64,000 nt of DNA from Avimicrobium caecorum (GTDB lineage: Bacteria > Bacillota > Clostridia > Oscillospirales > Ruminococcaceae). Position numbers and translations under genes: made by a program. Under the pieces are notes generated by a model. It did no database searches and was not told the origin of the DNA. It saw only the letters and a list, made by a program, of their open reading frames with translations. Positions 61,801-64,000 of the stretch are shown one piece after another; the stretch's first letter is position 1; every line of letters starts with the position of its first letter. The stretch covers positions 1 through 64,000 of the forward strand of contig CAJFNJ010000035.1 in the NCBI GenBank assembly GCA_904394705.1, written 5' to 3'.

Positions 61801-64000
61801 TTTCCATGCTCAAACAGGGCGACATAGTACATGCCGGTCTGGTCGATGGAGGAGATGCCGCTGTTGTAGAGCAGCTTGCCTTTCTTATCTACCGCTTCCG
61901 GATAGATCCCGAGATCCAGCGCATCGCCGGGCAGGATCTGGATGGCCTGGTAGCCGGACTCCTCTTCCTTGGCCTGGAAGGTGACATAGTACCGCAGGCT
62001 CTGGGCGGTATGGGTCCAGTAGTCCGCTCCGTTACGGGTCACCGAGGCTGTCTCCCGGGCGGATGTGTCGTTGCCGACGCCATCCTTATACCAGCCCCAC
62101 CCGTCTGTGTCCTTATCGCCCCGGGACCGTTCCCACGGAGCGCCCTCTTTCGTGTATTCCTCGAACCACGCGGAGTCAGCTTTCATGCCGGTGGGCAGGG
62201 TGCACGCGGCAAAGCGGGTATCGCCCAGCGCGGCGCCGCCCTCCACCCGGAAGATCTCCACCTGGTAGGTGCGGTCGGCATTCGTGTATGCGGTAGCGGG
62301 CTCATCGGCGCTGTATGCGGTGTTGGCGCCCATTTCGTTGATGGTGATGACGGCGCTTGTCTGCCCCTCCTGAAGGGTGACGGTGCCGGACTGGTGCTCA
62401 AAGTGGGTGCCGCCCACGGCAGAGCCGTTCACCGTGCGGTACGAGACCGTCTGTACCCCGTCGGTGCCGTCCCGGGAGACGGTAAAGGTGTTGTCGCCGT
62501 TATTCTTGATGGTGACGGTGCCGTAGTTTTTGGCGCCGATGGAGAAGGTGATCTGCTGGCTGTAATAGGTGGTGCCGTCGGCGATGAGATAGGCCCGGGC
62601 ATAGTAGGAAACCCCGTCCGCGATCTCAGCCCGGGCGGTGATGTTCTCCCCCTTGCCCGCCGGGGCAGAGGTATGGGAAGCGCCATTGTTGACGGTGAGG
62701 GTGGGGTTCTGCATGACGCCCCATACAAAGCCGGTTTCGGTCACAGTGAGGCCGCCGTCCGAAATGAGGACAGCGCTGAGGTCAAAGGTATTGCTCTCCC
62801 CCTGGCGCGCAGCCGAAGGAGTTCCCAGCTGCAATGGCTGGACGGCGGAGAGCAGCGTCACGGTTCTGGGTTCCGAGGTGTTCCCGGCGTGGTCGGTGGC
62901 GGTGAGGGCGGCAGAGCTGCCGTCCGCTGCCAGTTCGCACTGGATTGCGGCAATACCGGCAAAGGCCTCATCTCCGCCTGGGGAGACGGTGTCGGAGGCG
63001 GAGGCCAGGGCCAGTACCTGTGCCCGGATCTCCTCCTGGGAGGCTCCTCCAGGGACTTTCAGCGTATCGGAGGAAACGGTTACCTCCGGCGGTTCCCGGT
63101 CGATGTTGGAAACGCTGACCTGTATGGGAATGGTGATGGTCTTTTCCACGCCGTCCAGGGTATAGGCAACGGTGATCTCCGCCGGTTGATCCGCAACATT
63201 TTCGGTGAGCGCCACCTCCGTCCGGTCGGTGCCGGAAGCCGGGGCATCGGTCAGCCCGCTGATGGTAAGGCTTTTGGCGGTCATGCCCTCGAGCATGGTG
63301 GCTTCAGCTGTGAAGGTGACTTCCTGAACGGCCTTGTTGGTGGGGGTGACGCCGTACTGGATCAGGGGATACTGTTCCGCCGCGGCGTCCGGGCCGGCAT
63401 AGTACCAGGAAGCCTCGTCCCGGGCGAGGATCTGTTCGGTGACGGGGTCCTTGAGCAAGCCCACTACCCGGTAGGTGCCGCTTCCGGTGCCGGTGGGCAG
63501 GGTGAGCAGCGCCTGGTCGGTGAGGGCCCCGCTGCCGCTGGGGCTGCCGAAGGCTGCTGCCAGTGAGTTGCCCTTCTGGTCAAGCAGGGTGTATTCAGTC
63601 TTGTAGTCCTGGTCGCCCTGGGCCTGGATCTGCAGGTAAACCGGCAGGCTTACATCCGGTTCATCGTCCGGCCCCCGGGCGATGATGGGGGTGCCCAGTT
63701 CCAGCGAAAAAGACTCCAGGGTATCCGGTTTTTCACCGCCGTCCAGCAGCAGCTGGAACCAGTCGATCTTCACCACCCAGCCTTCGCTGACGGTGATCTC
63801 CACATAGTTGCTGCCGCTTTGGATCAGGTCCACCGGCACTTCCAGCACAGTGGTGTTCCAGGAGGCATTGGTACCCGAGAGCTGCCCGATGGGAGTTCCA
63901 TTCCAGGTGACAATGTCGGTTTCGCCGCCCTCCTCGTCCACATCGTAGGCCTTGATGGCAAGGTAGGCGTTTTCCTGGGGAAGTTTTTCAGCGGGCACCT
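55821..64000 (-). CDS. Giant secreted multi-domain surface protein, N-terminus beyond the window
   Basis: The C-terminal 2,725 or more residues of a huge exported protein. From the window edge inward: a lectin- or carbohydrate-binding-like beta-sandwich, a Calx-beta-like module (near residue 490 of the visible part), many Ig-like modules (SGIDTAPPEV, WIDRQGPMV), MBG/YDG-type repeats, two InlB B-repeat modules (YTFTGWQKDG; YQFIGWESGG), a CarboxypepD_reg module (GSVVWDDESDPQPAG), an acidic/Pro-rich stalk of about 70 residues, and an IPTG motif before two or three membrane helices. A classical LPXTG is absent. It probably binds host or dietary glycans or proteins (inference). The start is not in the window. 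Confidence 0.88.
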   Translation of the reverse strand, partial: VPAEKLPQENAYLAIKAYDVDEEGGETDIVTWNGTPIGQLSGTNASWNTTVLEVPVDLIQSGSNYVEITVSEGWVVKIDWFQLLLDGGEKPDTLESFSLELGTPIIARGPDDEPDVSLPVYLQIQAQGDQDYKTEYTLLDQKGNSLAAAFGSPSGSGALTDQALLTLPTGTGSGTYRVVGLLKDPVTEQILARDEASWYYAGPDAAAEQYPLIQYGVTPTNKAVQEVTFTAEATMLEGMTAKSLTISGLTDAPASGTDRTEVALTENVADQPAEITVAYTLDGVEKTITIPIQVSVSNIDREPPEVTVSSDTLKVPGGASQEEIRAQVLALASASDTVSPGGDEAFAGIAAIQCELAADGSSAALTATDHAGNTSEPRTVTLLSAVQPLQLGTPSAARQGESNTFDLSAVLISDGGLTVTETGFVWGVMQNPTLTVNNGASHTSAPAGKGENITARAEIADGVSYYARAYLIADGTTYYSQQITFSIGAKNYGTVTIKNNGDNTFTVSRDGTDGVQTVSYRTVNGSAVGGTHFEHQSGTVTLQEGQTSAVITINEMGANTAYSADEPATAYTNADRTYQVEIFRVEGGAALGDTRFAACTLPTGMKADSAWFEEYTKEGAPWERSRGDKDTDGWGWYKDGVGNDTSARETASVTRNGADYWTHTAQSLRYYVTFQAKEEESGYQAIQILPGDALDLGIYPEAVDKKGKLLYNSGISSIDQTGMYYVALFEHGKNKKVTDWYDYSFPASGFSINSTMTDYHYRSGQSGDALFLPLDTEQVTVGFSACGSGSDKWATKEVKHHIQVYDAVEPQLLDIAPMAETTYKPGDRVTVSLIFDEILDGINSSLDQVSLRTSWGSFQYAGGANTNVLYFTGTVPENAASDFRVDSIEGTDFIKDMCDVSGAGTSSGGGSIDTSVDTRVPVISIENKGVTDGTASAAVSVQNATVQKFVWTRSETLPVNGWQEFQSGETLSTRQAGGETWYLHILAEYDGTGAAAHAYTSFTFPADTVLPTLTASADNTGWARERTIVLAYTPADAAVTMTGPDGQEQPVTGSRTVTENGWYSFTLTHGEETLTQAVEITGIDTAAPVLEEVREPNQATPPAAGLVFSAVISDALSGVQSVQYCFTGSASAPSGGWQTAAESGGRYLFDYQSQNPDAETVYLHLKASDQAGNTLTWDSGAYTVQAAPDGSLTLALSGAPTAWTSGDVTLEWRLTGRTGDTPYTLYGLPTAAETQTSDLSGSFAVNQNGLYTITVLDNRGRSAESSVLVNWIDRQGPMVTGISVPSGWINGEKTVTLQGLTDDLTPLYNTAGEVTGYGGSGVASVYYKKLGSEDEIPVIGNTFAVPENGSYILILTDQAGNQTRQSFTVSGIDTAPPEVQLSEVSSGWQPKAEITLTLSDRDSGIGSVRTHFTSDNASYPTDGLTEHAAAESVTVSTASSSDRHLYYEVTDQAGNVTRGFSGEIHADGTVPAIPTVTQAEGLENQQERAVLTVSAGPAGASGLTLWYAQDGGGYQQLDSDTLTLTETGTYSFKAVTGAGSESPVRTVTLHRVSFRSDGIDPLPHRLVLSGGTLTRTANPHRTGYTFTGWQKDGTVWDFAQPVTGDFTLTAVWTLSAPSVSVSAAYSGSETAPFVYNGGDLTLTASAAHAADGVTFSYQWYDADGQLLGDTSVHTFPAASAGEYPCTCTVTAVDSYGLSARADGTVTAVIARAPVTCTVSDTRHEYDAGEKQAQVTVNTAVPGLTIRESDYTVRYEQGGTPVTPVNTGSYDIILTLENDNLRFDGTDDSLREQKAGTLEITGTAYPEADAMTWPEAGALTYGETLRESVLTGGDQQGKGTYAWKTPEAIPTVENTGCTVVFTPDDPNYAPVEHTVSVAVAPRKLTIAGITAQNRVYDPDSTAVTLTGGSLDESAIVIRDGVPDDAALDSTRARGTIAVPDAGTALPVTVSGYALTGADAVNYTLAQPDYVTVDIARAAGSGSVTIAGWTYGDTPSQPVVVSDTNSTGSLTFRYTGTLSDGTAYDSPDLPSEAGSYQAAVTFAATGNYEAVTVQSGPFTVAQRRITATWKGLDTVYNGLPQSPEIAGLVGVVPADQGKVTVLTQTTEQTDAGSYPGVTARLSGERSRNYLLGNGTVTFVIRPAAVLFQSSENSVPYDGQPHTARVTAQALGQEFDRITLRYQSTDGPATDAPTEPGRYTILAEITDSNYRHTGSADGSPEPVGILEIYQTAAPAVYPITFLPGAEEVTGTPPSLPDSLAGNLLFLPGSGTLERTGYQFIGWESGGRIYQPGASFTMPASAVTFTAVWAEASGEIGGSVVWDDESDPQPAGQVLITLTRGNQTLDEVLTDADGSFAFRQLPPGAYNLVASYGEITQTEKILLTGSETAQCTIRLPRGKTNSVLKVLDGAPDVVVGNLDRLFDQQPDQVYTEADRTLVESGGKVEICMTVQDSSPAPGSALEEAVQNAGSFREGLTLALTLEKSRFEASGASLGGTEPISESNLLMEIVIPLDGGLQNCREYRVLREHDGGIEEIPAAGNQWGEYFVLNEDRTVLTIFAKRFSDYAVLYSNAQPDHGGDDSDSDDSSDSPAPAVTEPSEPAELPPENTVTPAPETAPEPDTSAVPESPEEPESPAPEQPAEPSSTTDIPTGKPFVLLSAVGAAVAVLLAALRHPNRGRSRLPAALTAAGAVGVALLTTGWNGFVLASPWTLAVAGLALLTGWLTRPDGK

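Noticed and set aside
58383..63566. A 1,727-codon plus-strand frame opposite the second giant protein
   Set aside because: Antisense open frames are expected with this codon bias. The minus frame shows clear domains and a C-terminal membrane anchor.

Overview
The window is GC-rich, with AT-rich promoters, strong GGAGG ribosome sites and short GC hairpin terminators followed by T runs. Gene content fits an anaerobic Gram-positive gut Firmicute, most likely an Oscillospiraceae member of the Faecalibacterium/Gemmiger/Subdoligranulum type. This rests on an LPXTG protein with its sortase, Cna-B adhesin repeats, a BlaI/M56 pair, an A-type flavoprotein, a flavinylated lipoprotein and several amino-acid permeases. 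The genus is an inference.

Layout. 1-500: the 3' part of tRNA-Leu(CAG), its terminator and a three-copy intergenic repeat. 0.5-10.1 kb (minus): a class D-like sortase and a Cna-B adhesin of about 3,000 residues. The adhesin's signal peptide is out of frame with its body at a seven-C run. 10.5-16 kb: a truncated membrane gene, a class V aminotransferase, a Crp/Fnr regulator and an operon of DUF5058, a second membrane protein and an M24 peptidase. 16-25 kb: a lipoprotein, a ProXp-like/PNPOx-like fusion, a zinc/cadmium-type export module (P1B ATPase, DUF6506, HMA chaperone, ArsR, AraC) with inverted copies of a dispersed repeat around the regulators, then a CDF transporter and a methyltransferase. 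25-29.4 kb: BlaI, an M56 sensor protease and a lipoprotein. 29.5-36 kb: an APC permease, a P-type ATPase behind a yybP-ykoY (Mn2+) riboswitch with its own terminator, and a DUF401 permease. 36-42 kb: glycerate kinase, XRE regulator, small membrane protein, MarR regulator, MATE pump and A-type flavoprotein. 42-46.4 kb: two paralogous APC permeases and peptidase T. 46.6-50 kb: a secreted protein, an FMN-binding lipoprotein with a near-identical 216-residue duplication, and a small cytosolic protein. 50-53 kb: an Old Yellow Enzyme-type gene lacking its middle, a C-terminal fragment of an enolase-superfamily dehydratase, and an MTA/SAH deaminase. 53.3-55.7 kb: three small genes resembling an immunity-gene cluster. 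55.8-64 kb: the C-terminal 2,700 residues of a second giant surface protein that runs off the window.

Themes. (1) Cell surface: two giant secreted proteins, a sortase and a possible slipped-strand switch. (2) Metal homeostasis: a Zn/Cd-type exporter with chaperone and ArsR, a CDF transporter and a riboswitch-controlled Mn exporter. (3) Amino-acid and peptide use: M24 peptidase, PepT, three APC permeases, the aminotransferase and the DUF5058 membrane pair. (4) Gene decay: three apparent deletion junctions (about 10.8, 50.8 and 51.6 kb). These and the frameshift could be biological or assembly effects and need raw-read confirmation.
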